A DNA stretch of 64,000 nucleotides, from contig JAUIGN010000001.1 in NCBI GenBank assembly GCA_030430075.1, positions 372,001-436,000 of the forward strand. The letters run 5' to 3'. The position numbers were made by a program, and so were the translations under genes. The notes beneath the pieces were generated by a model. That model searched no databases. It worked only from the letters and a program-made list of their open reading frames with translations, and had not been told where the DNA came from. The DNA is from a bacterium (GTDB lineage: Bacteria > Planctomycetota > Planctomycetia > Pirellulales > Pirellulaceae). The number at the start of each line of letters is the position of its first letter. Positions within the stretch are counted from its first letter, which is position 1. Of the stretch, positions 53,125 to 61,286 are shown piece after piece.

Positions 53125-53508
53125 ATGCTCGTCCTCACGCGCAAAACTGAAGAACAGATCCGAATCGGCAATGACATCACGATCTCGATCGTGCGAGTGA
53201 AAGGAAACACCGTCCGTGTGGGGATCGAAGCGCCGCGGGAGATACGCGTGGTGCGTGGCGAGCTTGCTCCGTCGGATGCCGAAGCGGACGGGAATCCGGG
53301 GCGGAGCGAGGAGCCGTTCGAGGTGGCGACGTCGCCCTCCTCTGCGGCGGAATCCGACGGTACGCCCGGCGAGAGCGCGTCGCCGGCTCCGGCGACCACG
53401 GCGGTTCGGGAGTTCATCGCCAACCGGGCGCGCCGCCGCAGTCGGGGGGCTCGATCCCATCGCCCGGGAAACAAATCGTTGGCGGAAGCCCTCACCCGCT
53501 CCGCGTAG
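53125..53508 (+). CDS. csrA: CsrA-type RNA-binding regulator with long C-terminal extension
   Basis: 127 residues, about twice the usual 60-70. The CsrA fold is at 1-47: MLVLTRKTEEQIRIGNDITI, then VRVKGNTVRVGIEAPREIRVVR split across strands, with the RNA-binding RVVRGE-like end. Residues about 50-127 are a Pro/Ser/Ala-rich, then Arg-rich tail (NRARRRSRGARSHRPGNK). AAAGGAG is placed ideally. CsrA represses translation by binding GGA in leaders; the tail may add RNA contacts. Confidence 0.93.
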   Translation: MLVLTRKTEEQIRIGNDITISIVRVKGNTVRVGIEAPREIRVVRGELAPSDAEADGNPGRSEEPFEVATSPSSAAESDGTPGESASPAPATTAVREFIANRARRRSRGARSHRPGNKSLAEALTRSA

Positions 53509-53517
53509 GGTCGTCGA

Positions 53518-55599
53518 TCAGCGATCTTCCGCCGCCCGTTCTGCGGCCGCGTTCTCCCGCGGCCACGACGACGACGGCGGCGGTGCGGGTGCCGGCACGT
53601 TCGGCTGGAATGATGCCGGCAGCGCCGCCCGGCCGGCCTGAATTTCTGCCAACGCCTGGTGCTGATGCTCGAGCAGAATGCGGCGAACCTCCAGGATGCT
53701 GCGTGAATGCTGGTGCACCTTGACGTGGTCGGCCGGGACCGTGATTTCGGAGGCCACGTCGTCGAGGTGGGCGCTTTCGAAGTCGACGATGCCGTCACTG
53801 CCGGCGACGATCCGTCCCACAATTCGATCTTTGGGAATCACCCCGACAATGTTGTGATACGTGGTCCGTGGCGAGCGGGGGACGCGCAGCATGGTCGGCA
53901 GGACCGGTGATTCCGGTGCCAGGGAATCGATGCTGGTGCTGATCGTCAGCAGTTCGGAATCTCGAAACAGTTCCGGGTTGTCACGATAGAGAGTGCGTGC
54001 TCCACTCACCAATCGACGCGGCAGCCAGATCAGCCGGCGGGCCAACCAGCGCGTGTAGTCGTTGGCGAACTCACTTCCCCGATGGGGAGTCGCGATCGTA
54101 ATCACGCGTCGAATGGACGGATTCGGCTCGAAGAAAGCCACCTGCTGCAAGCGCGTCCGCAGCCCTTCATCGGCCTGCAAAGCCTCGAACGGCTGATCGC
54201 TCAGCAGTTGCCAGAATTCGTCGCCGCTATCCAACGTCTGCAGCTTGGAGACGAGGCCCCCCATGCTGTGTCCCACCAGGACCATTTGCTGAAGCGTCGG
54301 GGTTTGCCGCATCGGGTCCAGCGTATCGTGCAAGACGGCCAGATCCTGGCGCATCTCTGCCGCGCTGATCCAAAACGGCTGCCCCGTCGGATAGAGATAG
54401 AACCAGAATTGGTACTGGTCGCGGATCTCCGGAAACGCACGGAGATCGTTGAACATCTCCATCCAGGTCAGGGGGCTCGACCACAGACCGTGTACCATCA
54501 CGACGGGGATTTTGCGAGGATCGTACGGCTCGACCATAAAGAGGCCTTTCAAGGCCGCCGCCCGATCCGGCTCCAAGAGAGCCAAGGTGGCGATATCCTT
54601 GCGCTGTTCGAATTCCGGATTGTCCAGAAAATAGGCCAGCGGCGTGGTCAGATCGGTCTCCAGGGGAACTCGGCGATTGGCGACAAAGATGTCCGTCCCC
54701 ATCAACGGGTCGTGCAGTTCGAGCTGGCAGTGGCACGCGGTTGGTTGGCCGGCCCCCTGGGTCTCGCTGGGTGGCGGCGTGGAGACACGCAGGAAGGCGG
54801 TGACCGCAAAGCTGAGACCGGGTGGATAGTATTGTTCGGCCGGATGCTCGCCGTCATGCGACTTGCGGACCGCAACCAGCGGGACGCCCAGTCCGAACGA
54901 CTGATGCCGATTCGTGAGACCGACAATCTCGTAGTCCGAGGCAAACTCCAACCGTTCGAAGTCGTCTGCATGCCAGTTGCCCTTGACGTTGATCGTCAGC
55001 GTCAGCGTGCGGTCCGCAGTCTTGATGGTGTACACCTGGTTGGGACGGAGTTCTCCTTCCTGCTTGACGAGCCGCAGCGCGGATTCGAGCGCCCCGTTGT
55101 AGACGTCGCACGCCTCGCGAAACTGGGGATCGTAAGGATTGCGAAAGTGGTCGAACCTGGGATCGAAGAGATACCAATAGGCATGCGAGACCGCCTCGCC
55201 GAAGTGGTCGAGGGCTGCCATCGACTCGCCCCGGGCCATCGCGCGCTGGCCTTCGATGTAGGCAAGTTCGGCGTACGAGTAGAGTTTCTCCGGCTGCGGG
55301 TCCTCGTCAATCTGCCGGCTTAACCCGGCCAGCACGACCTCCGGCTTTTCTTCATCCAATGCAAAACGGCGCAACAGACGCTCGGTCCGCGCCGTCGGCT
55401 TGGGCCCCGTGAACGAAAACAGCTTCAACCGTCCTGCCAACCGGTTGTGCGGAACCTCGCGCATCGTGATATAGTCAGTCGATGCGCAACCCGCGCAACA
55501 GATCACGCCCCAAGTGATCAGTACCAGCCACCAACCTGCACGACCGGCGGACGGCGGTAAGGATCCCTCCAAATTGGATCGCGGCTGAATTGCCAACAT
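53518..55599 (-). CDS. Lipoprotein alpha/beta-hydrolase (lipase/PGAP1-like)
   Basis: 693 residues from the ATG at 55599; upstream in-frame codons would overlap the divergent aminotransferase. A hydrophobic helix leads to a lipobox (VICCAGCAS). The N-terminal 330 residues are not recognised. The hydrolase domain has PVVMVHGLWSSPLTW, nucleophile Ser445 in LVGHSMGGLVS, IATPHRGSEFA, and a late Asp/His pair in DGIVDFESAH and ADHVKVHQ. It should be an esterase or lipase at the cell envelope. It ends nine bases from the csrA stop, convergent. Confidence 0.9.
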   Translation of the reverse strand: MLAIQPRSNLEGSLPPSAGRAGWWLVLITWGVICCAGCASTDYITMREVPHNRLAGRLKLFSFTGPKPTARTERLLRRFALDEEKPEVVLAGLSRQIDEDPQPEKLYSYAELAYIEGQRAMARGESMAALDHFGEAVSHAYWYLFDPRFDHFRNPYDPQFREACDVYNGALESALRLVKQEGELRPNQVYTIKTADRTLTLTINVKGNWHADDFERLEFASDYEIVGLTNRHQSFGLGVPLVAVRKSHDGEHPAEQYYPPGLSFAVTAFLRVSTPPPSETQGAGQPTACHCQLELHDPLMGTDIFVANRRVPLETDLTTPLAYFLDNPEFEQRKDIATLALLEPDRAAALKGLFMVEPYDPRKIPVVMVHGLWSSPLTWMEMFNDLRAFPEIRDQYQFWFYLYPTGQPFWISAAEMRQDLAVLHDTLDPMRQTPTLQQMVLVGHSMGGLVSKLQTLDSGDEFWQLLSDQPFEALQADEGLRTRLQQVAFFEPNPSIRRVITIATPHRGSEFANDYTRWLARRLIWLPRRLVSGARTLYRDNPELFRDSELLTISTSIDSLAPESPVLPTMLRVPRSPRTTYHNIVGVIPKDRIVGRIVAGSDGIVDFESAHLDDVASEITVPADHVKVHQHSRSILEVRRILLEHQHQALAEIQAGRAALPASFQPNVPAPAPPPSSSWPRENAAAERAAEDR

Positions 55600-55762
55600 G
55601 GTGACCACGTTGCGGACGGTACGGCGACCGACCGCGTGCTCGCATTCGGCACCGGGCAGGCGGACGAGCCCGTAGCGCGGCGTCAAGCAACAGCGTTCGG
55701 TCAACCCAGAAGGACGAGGATTGAGTGGCTGCGGACAATACACGCCCCGTCGAGCGGCAACA

Positions 55763-56917
55763 ATGGTAATTTCCCACACCCTGGCCATGCATGGCGGCCC
55801 TCCCGCGGTTCCCGCGGGCCCCCCATCCTGGCCTCTCGCCGATCCAGACGTCGACCAGGCGCTCACCCGAATGTCCCGGGACGGGTCGTGGGGACGGTAC
55901 CACGGCGACCATGTGGCATGGCTGGAACAACAGTTGGCAAGCTGGCACGGCTTGCCCTTCGCACTGACATGCTGCAGCGGAACTGTGGCGGTCGAATTGG
56001 CCCTCCGCGGGCTCAAGATCCAACCCGGCGACGAGGTCTTGCTGGCCGGGTACGATTTCAGCGGCAACTTCCGTTGCATCGAGGCGCTGGGCGCCGTCCC
56101 GGTTCTCGTCGATATCGACCCGGAGAATTGGTCGCTGGCGGCAGACCGCGTCGAGCAGGCGATCGGCCGGGCGACACGGGCCATCGTCGTTTCCCATCTG
56201 CACGGCGGACGCGCCGATATGCGGACCCTCACCGACGTTGCCGCCCGTCACGATTTGCAAATCGTCGAAGATGCCTGCCAGGTGCCGGGGGCCGTTGTGC
56301 AGGGACGCCCCGCCGGAACTTGGGGCGACGCCGGCGTGCTCAGCTTCGGTGGCAGCAAACTACTGACGGCCGGTCGCGGCGGGGCGGTCATCACCAAGCG
56401 GGCCGATGTTCACCAGCGGATCAAGATCCAGTGCGAACGGGGCAACCACGCCTTTCCGCTCAGCGAGTTGCAGGCTGCCGTGCTCTCGCCGCAGGTCGCC
56501 AAACTCCCCGAGCGAAATGAGATCCGCCGGCAGCGAGTGGGGCAATTGCTGGCTGGACTGGCTGACCTGCCGGGTCTCCATCCGGTGGCCCAGCCTTCCC
56601 CAGGGGACCAGGCGAGCTACTACAAAGTTGCCTTTCGCTATGAATCGGCTCACTGGTCCGGTTGGCCACGCGACCAGTTCCTGGCGGCCATGCAAGCAGA
56701 GGGAGTTGCCATCGATGTCGGATTCCGCGGGTTCCTCAGAAGAAGTCGTCGACGATGTCGTGTGGGTGGCGAATTGCACCACGCCCAGCGGGCCGTCGAC
56801 GAAACCGTTCTCTTGCATCACCCGGTCCTGCTGTCAGATGCGTCGATCATCGAGCAGATCGTGGCGGCGTTCCGTAAGGTGGCTGAACACACGGTAAACG
56901 GCGGATCAGTGGGCTAA
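55763..56917 (+). CDS. DegT/DnrJ/EryC1/StrS-family aminotransferase
   Basis: 384 residues from the ATG at 55763. Motifs of the sugar-aminotransferase family: LTCCSGTVAVELALRGL, PGDEVLLAGYDFSG, VVSHLHGGRADM, IVEDACQVPGA and PLP Lys199 in SFGGSKLLTAGRGG. It should transfer an amino group to a keto-sugar or cyclitol. No sugar-nucleotide or glycosyltransferase genes are near. Its 3' end overlaps the convergent csrA-2 gene by 12 bases. Confidence 0.93.
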   Translation: MVISHTLAMHGGPPAVPAGPPSWPLADPDVDQALTRMSRDGSWGRYHGDHVAWLEQQLASWHGLPFALTCCSGTVAVELALRGLKIQPGDEVLLAGYDFSGNFRCIEALGAVPVLVDIDPENWSLAADRVEQAIGRATRAIVVSHLHGGRADMRTLTDVAARHDLQIVEDACQVPGAVVQGRPAGTWGDAGVLSFGGSKLLTAGRGGAVITKRADVHQRIKIQCERGNHAFPLSELQAAVLSPQVAKLPERNEIRRQRVGQLLAGLADLPGLHPVAQPSPGDQASYYKVAFRYESAHWSGWPRDQFLAAMQAEGVAIDVGFRGFLRRSRRRCRVGGELHHAQRAVDETVLLHHPVLLSDASIIEQIVAAFRKVAEHTVNGGSVG

Positions 56918-57166
56918 CCGGGGCAGCAACGAAGAAACCTCACCATCAGGCAACTCGACATGAAACGGGACGGTCGCCGGACCAGCCCCATCGTCCTGCG
57001 AGGCGAATTCGTGGCGGTGATGTTCGAGCTCGCCACGCATGATATGCACGTCGTCTGGCGCCTCAATTCCCAACGTCACACGATTGCCCGCGACGCGGTT
57101 GACAACGATGGTGATGTTGTCTCCGATAACGATCTTCTGTCCGACTTTTCGGCTAAGTATTAACAT
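56906..57166 (-). CDS. csrA: Second CsrA-type RNA-binding regulator
   Basis: 86 residues. MLILSRKVGQKIVIGDNITI and VTLGIEAPDDVHIMRGEL are a textbook CsrA core; a short tail of about 30 residues follows. GAGG lies eight bases upstream of the ATG. Only about half of the core positions agree with the first CsrA (53125), so the two are distinct paralogues. No fliW or flagellar gene is adjacent. Confidence 0.94.
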   Translation of the reverse strand: MLILSRKVGQKIVIGDNITIVVNRVAGNRVTLGIEAPDDVHIMRGELEHHRHEFASQDDGAGPATVPFHVELPDGEVSSLLPRLAH

Positions 57167-57575
57167 AATTCTGACCTCGTCCTTGAGTTCTCCATCGTTG
57201 AAAAATTACGCTGCCTGCCAGCGTCGATCGTATCCTAGTGGCTTGACAAGCCATCAGTTCAGGGGTCTCGCACCATTTCACGTGGCGACGAATACTCGGC
57301 AGACAACTGTCGTTGCCAGGTTGACTGACTCCGCTGGCCGTTTGTAAGACAAAGCAAAGACTGTGCCAGGACTTAGCCAGCAGTTCTTTCAACACGCGTT
57401 AACTTGTTTTTAGGACTGGAAATAATCACTCGACCAAATTCCAGTGTGAACAACCGACTGTCTGGAAAATGCGCCGCATTTTGCCCCGAGTGTCTCTTTT
57501 TGGGACCATGCTTGTTGTCATTTTGACGTTCATCGAACTGCCCTTTAGACGCATATACTCTCCCGGAGTTCGCCC
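57167..57575. other. Region between csrA-2 and the TPR gene with inverted repeats
   Basis: 409 bases, noticeably A/T-richer than the surroundings. Holds ACTGGAA (57415-57421) paired with TTCCAGT (57439-57445) and the palindrome at 57466-57482. No gene supported. Confidence 0.6.
57466..57482. promoter_or_regulatory. Palindrome upstream of TPR gene
   Basis: AAAATGCG C CGCATTTT is a perfect 8-bp palindrome around one base, 94 bases before the 57576 start codon. Its form suits a dimeric repressor; the protein is unknown. Confidence 0.4.
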
Positions 57576-58397
57576 ATGTTTCGTTTTCTCTGTGGGTTTA
57601 CCCTCACTATGTTGCTAGCAGCGACGGCGTTACAAGCTGACGACACCGTCCAGCAGCGGTTGACGCGTGCCGCGAACGCGGCCGCGGCCGGCGAGCATCG
57701 ACAGGCTGTCGACATCCTCACGCAGGTGATCGAGACCCAACCGGACCTGGCCCACGCCTACTACGTTCGTGGCCGCGAGCGATTCCGGCTGGGTGAGGTC
57801 GAGGCGTCCGTCGCCGACTTTGACAAGTACGTCGAGCTGTCGCCAGCGGTCGAGCCGCGTCAGTGGGAGCGGGGCATCGCCTACTACTACGTCGGCAAAT
57901 TCAAACAGGGTGCGGCTCAGTTCGAGCTGTATCAGACGTACCATGACAACGATGTCGAGAACTCGGTCTGGCGTTACCTGTGCATGGTTCCCACCACGGG
58001 GATCGCCAAAGCGCGGGCCGTCATGTTGCCGATCAAGGACGACCCGCGTAATCCGATGATGCAGATCTTTGACCTTTATCGGGGGAAGCTGAAACCGGCG
58101 GATGTCCTGGCAGAAACTCGCCGAGGCGATCCGCCGGCCGCCGTCCTGGCCGGCAGGCAGTTCTATGCCCACCTCTACCTGGGCCTGTATTACGAAGTCG
58201 CCGGCGATCACGCCAAGGCCCGCAAGTACATCGACCTGGCGGCGGCCCCCGAGCTGGCCAAGAACGACCACATCAACGGCTACATGTGGGATGTGGCGCG
58301 GATCCATCAACGGAAACTGATCGAGGCGCGACGGTCGGCAGATGCCCCCACATCGCCAGGCAAGGACAAATCTGACGCGCCCTCCCAGGAAAGCTGA
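57576..58397 (+). CDS. Exported TPR protein
   Basis: 273 residues with a signal peptide (LCGFTLTMLLAATALQA). Tetratricopeptide helices follow: AAAGEHRQAVDILTQVIETQ, LAHAYYVRGRERFRLGEVEA, GIAYYYVGKFKQGAAQFEL and LGLYYEVAGDHAKARKYID. It resembles NlpI-like scaffolds. It is followed nine bases later by the PNPOx-like gene, so the two are likely cotranscribed. Confidence 0.88.
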   Translation: MFRFLCGFTLTMLLAATALQADDTVQQRLTRAANAAAAGEHRQAVDILTQVIETQPDLAHAYYVRGRERFRLGEVEASVADFDKYVELSPAVEPRQWERGIAYYYVGKFKQGAAQFELYQTYHDNDVENSVWRYLCMVPTTGIAKARAVMLPIKDDPRNPMMQIFDLYRGKLKPADVLAETRRGDPPAAVLAGRQFYAHLYLGLYYEVAGDHAKARKYIDLAAAPELAKNDHINGYMWDVARIHQRKLIEARRSADAPTSPGKDKSDAPSQES

Positions 58398-58406
58398 TCG
58401 TCGATC

Positions 58407-58892
58407 ATGAACAAGCCCACCCCCCAGCCGCTCGATCCATCACAGGTCACTGCCCGCGCACACGCCGTGATTGCGGCCGACCGTTTCCCCCACCTGGCGA
58501 CGATGGACGGCGAGCAGCCTCGCCTCCGCCCGGTCTCTCCAGTCAAGACCGACGGCTTCACGATCTATGTGGCCAACCTCCGCAGCTACCACAAGACAGC
58601 GGAGATCGCCGCGAACCCCCGCGTCGAACTCTGCTATCTGGATGACGGCCACGACCAGGTTCGGATTACCGGTCGCGCCGAAGTCGTGACCGACCGCACC
58701 GTCCTGGAAGAGATCTGGGAAGCGAATCCGCTGCTCCGCCAGTACCTGGGATCCATCGATAACCCGGCACTGATCATCTATCGCATCCAACCCACGCACG
58801 TTCGCTACATGCAAGAATGGGCGTTGGAGTATTTCGATGTCGAGATCGAGCCGCCCGCCGCTCGGGAACCGTCCGTCAAGCAAATTCGGTAA
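58407..58892 (+). CDS. Pyridoxamine-5'-phosphate-oxidase-fold flavoprotein
   Basis: 161 residues. The split-barrel FMN-binding pattern is visible: FPHLATMDGEQPRLRPVSP, TIYVANLRSYHKTAEIAANP and VELCYLDDGHDQVRITGRAE, with the C-terminal IYRIQPTHVRYMQ. Probably an FMN- or F420-dependent reductase of general stress type. Cytoplasmic. Confidence 0.88.
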   Translation: MNKPTPQPLDPSQVTARAHAVIAADRFPHLATMDGEQPRLRPVSPVKTDGFTIYVANLRSYHKTAEIAANPRVELCYLDDGHDQVRITGRAEVVTDRTVLEEIWEANPLLRQYLGSIDNPALIIYRIQPTHVRYMQEWALEYFDVEIEPPAAREPSVKQIR

Positions 58893-58976
58893 ATCATGAG
58901 ATCCACGACATTTCGCACTTCGGTAGTTCCGTAGGCCAGGCTGTGCATGACATTCCCTGATTGCACATTTCCACAC

Positions 58977-58995
58977 GTCATACGTGGCATGACGT
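58977..58995. other. Small inverted repeat
   Basis: CGTCAT (58977-58982) and ATGACG (58990-58995) lie between the convergent PNPOx and PQQ-propeller genes. No T-tract on either strand. Confidence 0.3.
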
Positions 58996-59098
58996 ACCAC
59001 GGCCCGGCATCGTAAGGGGACGTACGACCACGCCCCCCCGCTCGCCCGCTTTGCCAACCACGAGCAAGCAATCGGGTCGGCCGTTTTCCCAGCACCGG

Positions 59099-60385
59099 TC
59101 AGCTCGCCGGCTTCCCGCCGATGCAATACAGGACCTTGTCCGATCGGCAGAGCACTTGTCCGTGGTTGGGAGTCAACGAGGCACGAAAGACCTCGTCGCT
59201 ACCGACCGCCAGCCGGTTTTCGGCGACGATCTCCAGCTTGGCGCCCGGCTTGACCACAAAGACATCGCCATCTTCGTTGGGGATGTAGATCAATCCACCG
59301 GCAGCAATCGGCGAAGCGGAGAACCCACCGGAGAGGCGGATCTGGTCGAGCTGTTTTCCGCTCGCCGCGTCATAACAGGTGGCGCGACCGGGACGGAGGT
59401 CGAACACCACCAGGTAGTCGCCGACGACGATCGGCGACGGCAAGTCGCGTCCGCCGCGACGTGTGGTCCGCCAGACTTCGTGCGTGGCATTGACGGTCCC
59501 GTTACCGCCCGACCTGACGGCAATCATGTCTCCCGGTCGACCAGCCACCGCAATCAGCAGGTCGCGATACGGGACCACCGTCGGGGTTCCACGGCCCCGA
59601 TCGCCTCGGCAGAACCACAGCGGCTTCCCCGTCAGTGGATCATACGCGTTAACACCCCGCTCGCCGTTGACAACCAGTTCCTGGCGTGCGCCGCTATTGA
59701 TAACGATCGGCGAGCACCATCCGCGCAAGTCCTCGCGCGGCGTCTTCCATACCGTCTCGCCCGTCTTCTTGTTCAGACCAATGATGAATGCATCTTCATC
59801 CGCGTCACAGTTCTGTACGACCACATCACCCACAATGATCGGAGACGCCGCGGCTCCCCATGGCCCCACGAACTCACCCAGATCTCGCGACCAGAGGTGC
59901 GTTCCTTCGAAGTCGTAGCAGTGAATCCCCCCCTTGCCGAAGAAAGCCACCACCCGTTCACCATCGGTGGCACACGTGGCAGAGGCAAACTGGTTCATGG
60001 CATGGGTCTTCTCTGGCTCTCCCGTCCAAGCGACCTTGTCCCACAACCGCCGCCCGTTAGAACGCTGCAAACACATGACGTGGCGCTGGCGTCCCTGCTC
60101 GGTCGACGACGTTAAGAAGATTCGGTCGCCCCACACGACCGGCGATGACTGACCGCTTCCGACAAGCTGTGTCTTCCAGACCAGATGCTTGTCTGTCCAG
60201 GTGACGGGCAGCTCCGTCGCGTCGCTGTGCCCAGTCCCTTGCGGCCCGCGCCACCCCGGCCAATGCGGCTCGGCCTGGCCAAACGCCAATGGTAAGGCGG
60301 TTGCGGGTCCACAGAGCAGAACCACCATCAACATGGCAACTGCGATGAGCGTTCGATCGACGGGGAGACGGCGAGCAACAAGCAT
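59099..60385 (-). CDS. Exported PQQ-like beta-propeller protein
   Basis: 428 residues from the ATG at 60385, with GGAG upstream. Signal peptide about 15-35 (IAVAMLMVVLLCGPATALP). Propeller blades: PHWPGWRGPQGTGHS, HLVWKTQLVGSGQSSPVVWG, YDFEGTHLWSRDLGEFVG, AYDPLTGKPLWFCRG and IYIPNEDGDVFVVKPG. It is a paralogue of the 49038 protein by architecture. In frame upstream, the minisatellite would encode PTHS repeats; I treat that as leader, not protein. Confidence 0.9.
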   Translation of the reverse strand: MLVARRLPVDRTLIAVAMLMVVLLCGPATALPLAFGQAEPHWPGWRGPQGTGHSDATELPVTWTDKHLVWKTQLVGSGQSSPVVWGDRIFLTSSTEQGRQRHVMCLQRSNGRRLWDKVAWTGEPEKTHAMNQFASATCATDGERVVAFFGKGGIHCYDFEGTHLWSRDLGEFVGPWGAAASPIIVGDVVVQNCDADEDAFIIGLNKKTGETVWKTPREDLRGWCSPIVINSGARQELVVNGERGVNAYDPLTGKPLWFCRGDRGRGTPTVVPYRDLLIAVAGRPGDMIAVRSGGNGTVNATHEVWRTTRRGGRDLPSPIVVGDYLVVFDLRPGRATCYDAASGKQLDQIRLSGGFSASPIAAGGLIYIPNEDGDVFVVKPGAKLEIVAENRLAVGSDEVFRASLTPNHGQVLCRSDKVLYCIGGKPAS

Positions 60386-60852
60386 GCGGGTGAAGCTCCA
60401 AGGGTGAGTGGGTGAGTGAGTGGGTGAGTGGGTGGGTGAGTGGGTGGGTGAGTGGGTGGGTGAGTGGGTGGCTGAGTGGGTGGGTGGCTGGCAGGAGGGA
60501 AGATCCGGCAGGGCCGGCGACATGTCGCAAACATCGTGAAACGTCGCGATGTTGAATCCGATGTGCCGACCGGTCGCGGCAGTGGGTCGGCGACCGCGGG
60601 GCGGCTGCGCGAACAGGCGTCATCATAGGTGGCAGAGCGGCGGCGAGCAATCAATTGCAGCGGCTGAGGCCGGTACCGCGTCGCAGGTTGCCCCTGTCGG
60701 GGAACTTTTCACGCGCCGGTGGCTCCAATTCTCCGCACGCAAATTCTCCAGGCCCCATTTTCAAGCCGGGCGCGATACGATATCTCTGAGACTGTTGGAA
60801 GCAGGCAACTGGTAGGCGGGTCCATTCTCTTGGTTGGATTGAAGATCGAGCG
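60386..60852. other. Divergent region with G-rich minisatellite
   Basis: 467 bases between the propeller and small membrane protein genes. Dominated on the left by the GTGA/GTGG tract; otherwise nothing supported. Confidence 0.6.
60404..60490 (+). repeat. GTGA/GTGG minisatellite with G-quadruplex potential
   Basis: A tract of four-base units GTGA and GTGG, partly organised as a 12-bp unit GTGAGTGGGTGG repeated four times. The segment 60430-60448 (GGGTGGGTGAGTGGGTGGG) meets the four-run G3 rule for a quadruplex with short loops. It begins 18 bases from the start codon of the minus-strand propeller gene. Confidence 0.93.
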
Positions 60853-61065
60853 ATGAAACAGAATTTTCTTTGGGCGATGGCAATTCTCGTCCCCAGCGGG
60901 ATTCTCGCCTGGTTCCTCTGGACCCTGGGGAAATCCCTCGTTGGCATGGTGCAAGACAAGATGCTTGACCGCGAGCTGGACGAACTCAAGAACGCATCGC
61001 TCCCCAAGCCCAAGCTGGACAGCGATGGGTCGGACTCCAAGCCCGACTACACAAGTCGGATGTAA
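60853..61065 (+). CDS. Small single-helix membrane protein
   Basis: 70 residues: one membrane helix (FLWAMAILVPSGILAWFLW) followed by a charged cytoplasmic tail (KMLDRELDELKNASLPKPKL). Ribosome site is modest (GAGCG). Family not recognised. Confidence 0.65.
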   Translation: MKQNFLWAMAILVPSGILAWFLWTLGKSLVGMVQDKMLDRELDELKNASLPKPKLDSDGSDSKPDYTSRM

Positions 61066-61286
61066 GGCCCAATGCCTTCTGCCAGGCCTATTTCGCCCGC
61101 ACCAACGCCCACGGGCGGGCCGACGGCCTGACGTCATGCACTGCCCGAACGACGGAATGGGGAACAATCAGCGGCCCCACGTCGACGGCGGCGACCGGCG
61201 CCGGAAGGCCGTTTCAGGCTTCCACCGCCTTGCGGCGGTGGCTACAGTCAAGTAGACGACCGGTGGCTACCTTCAGGAAGTTGTTG

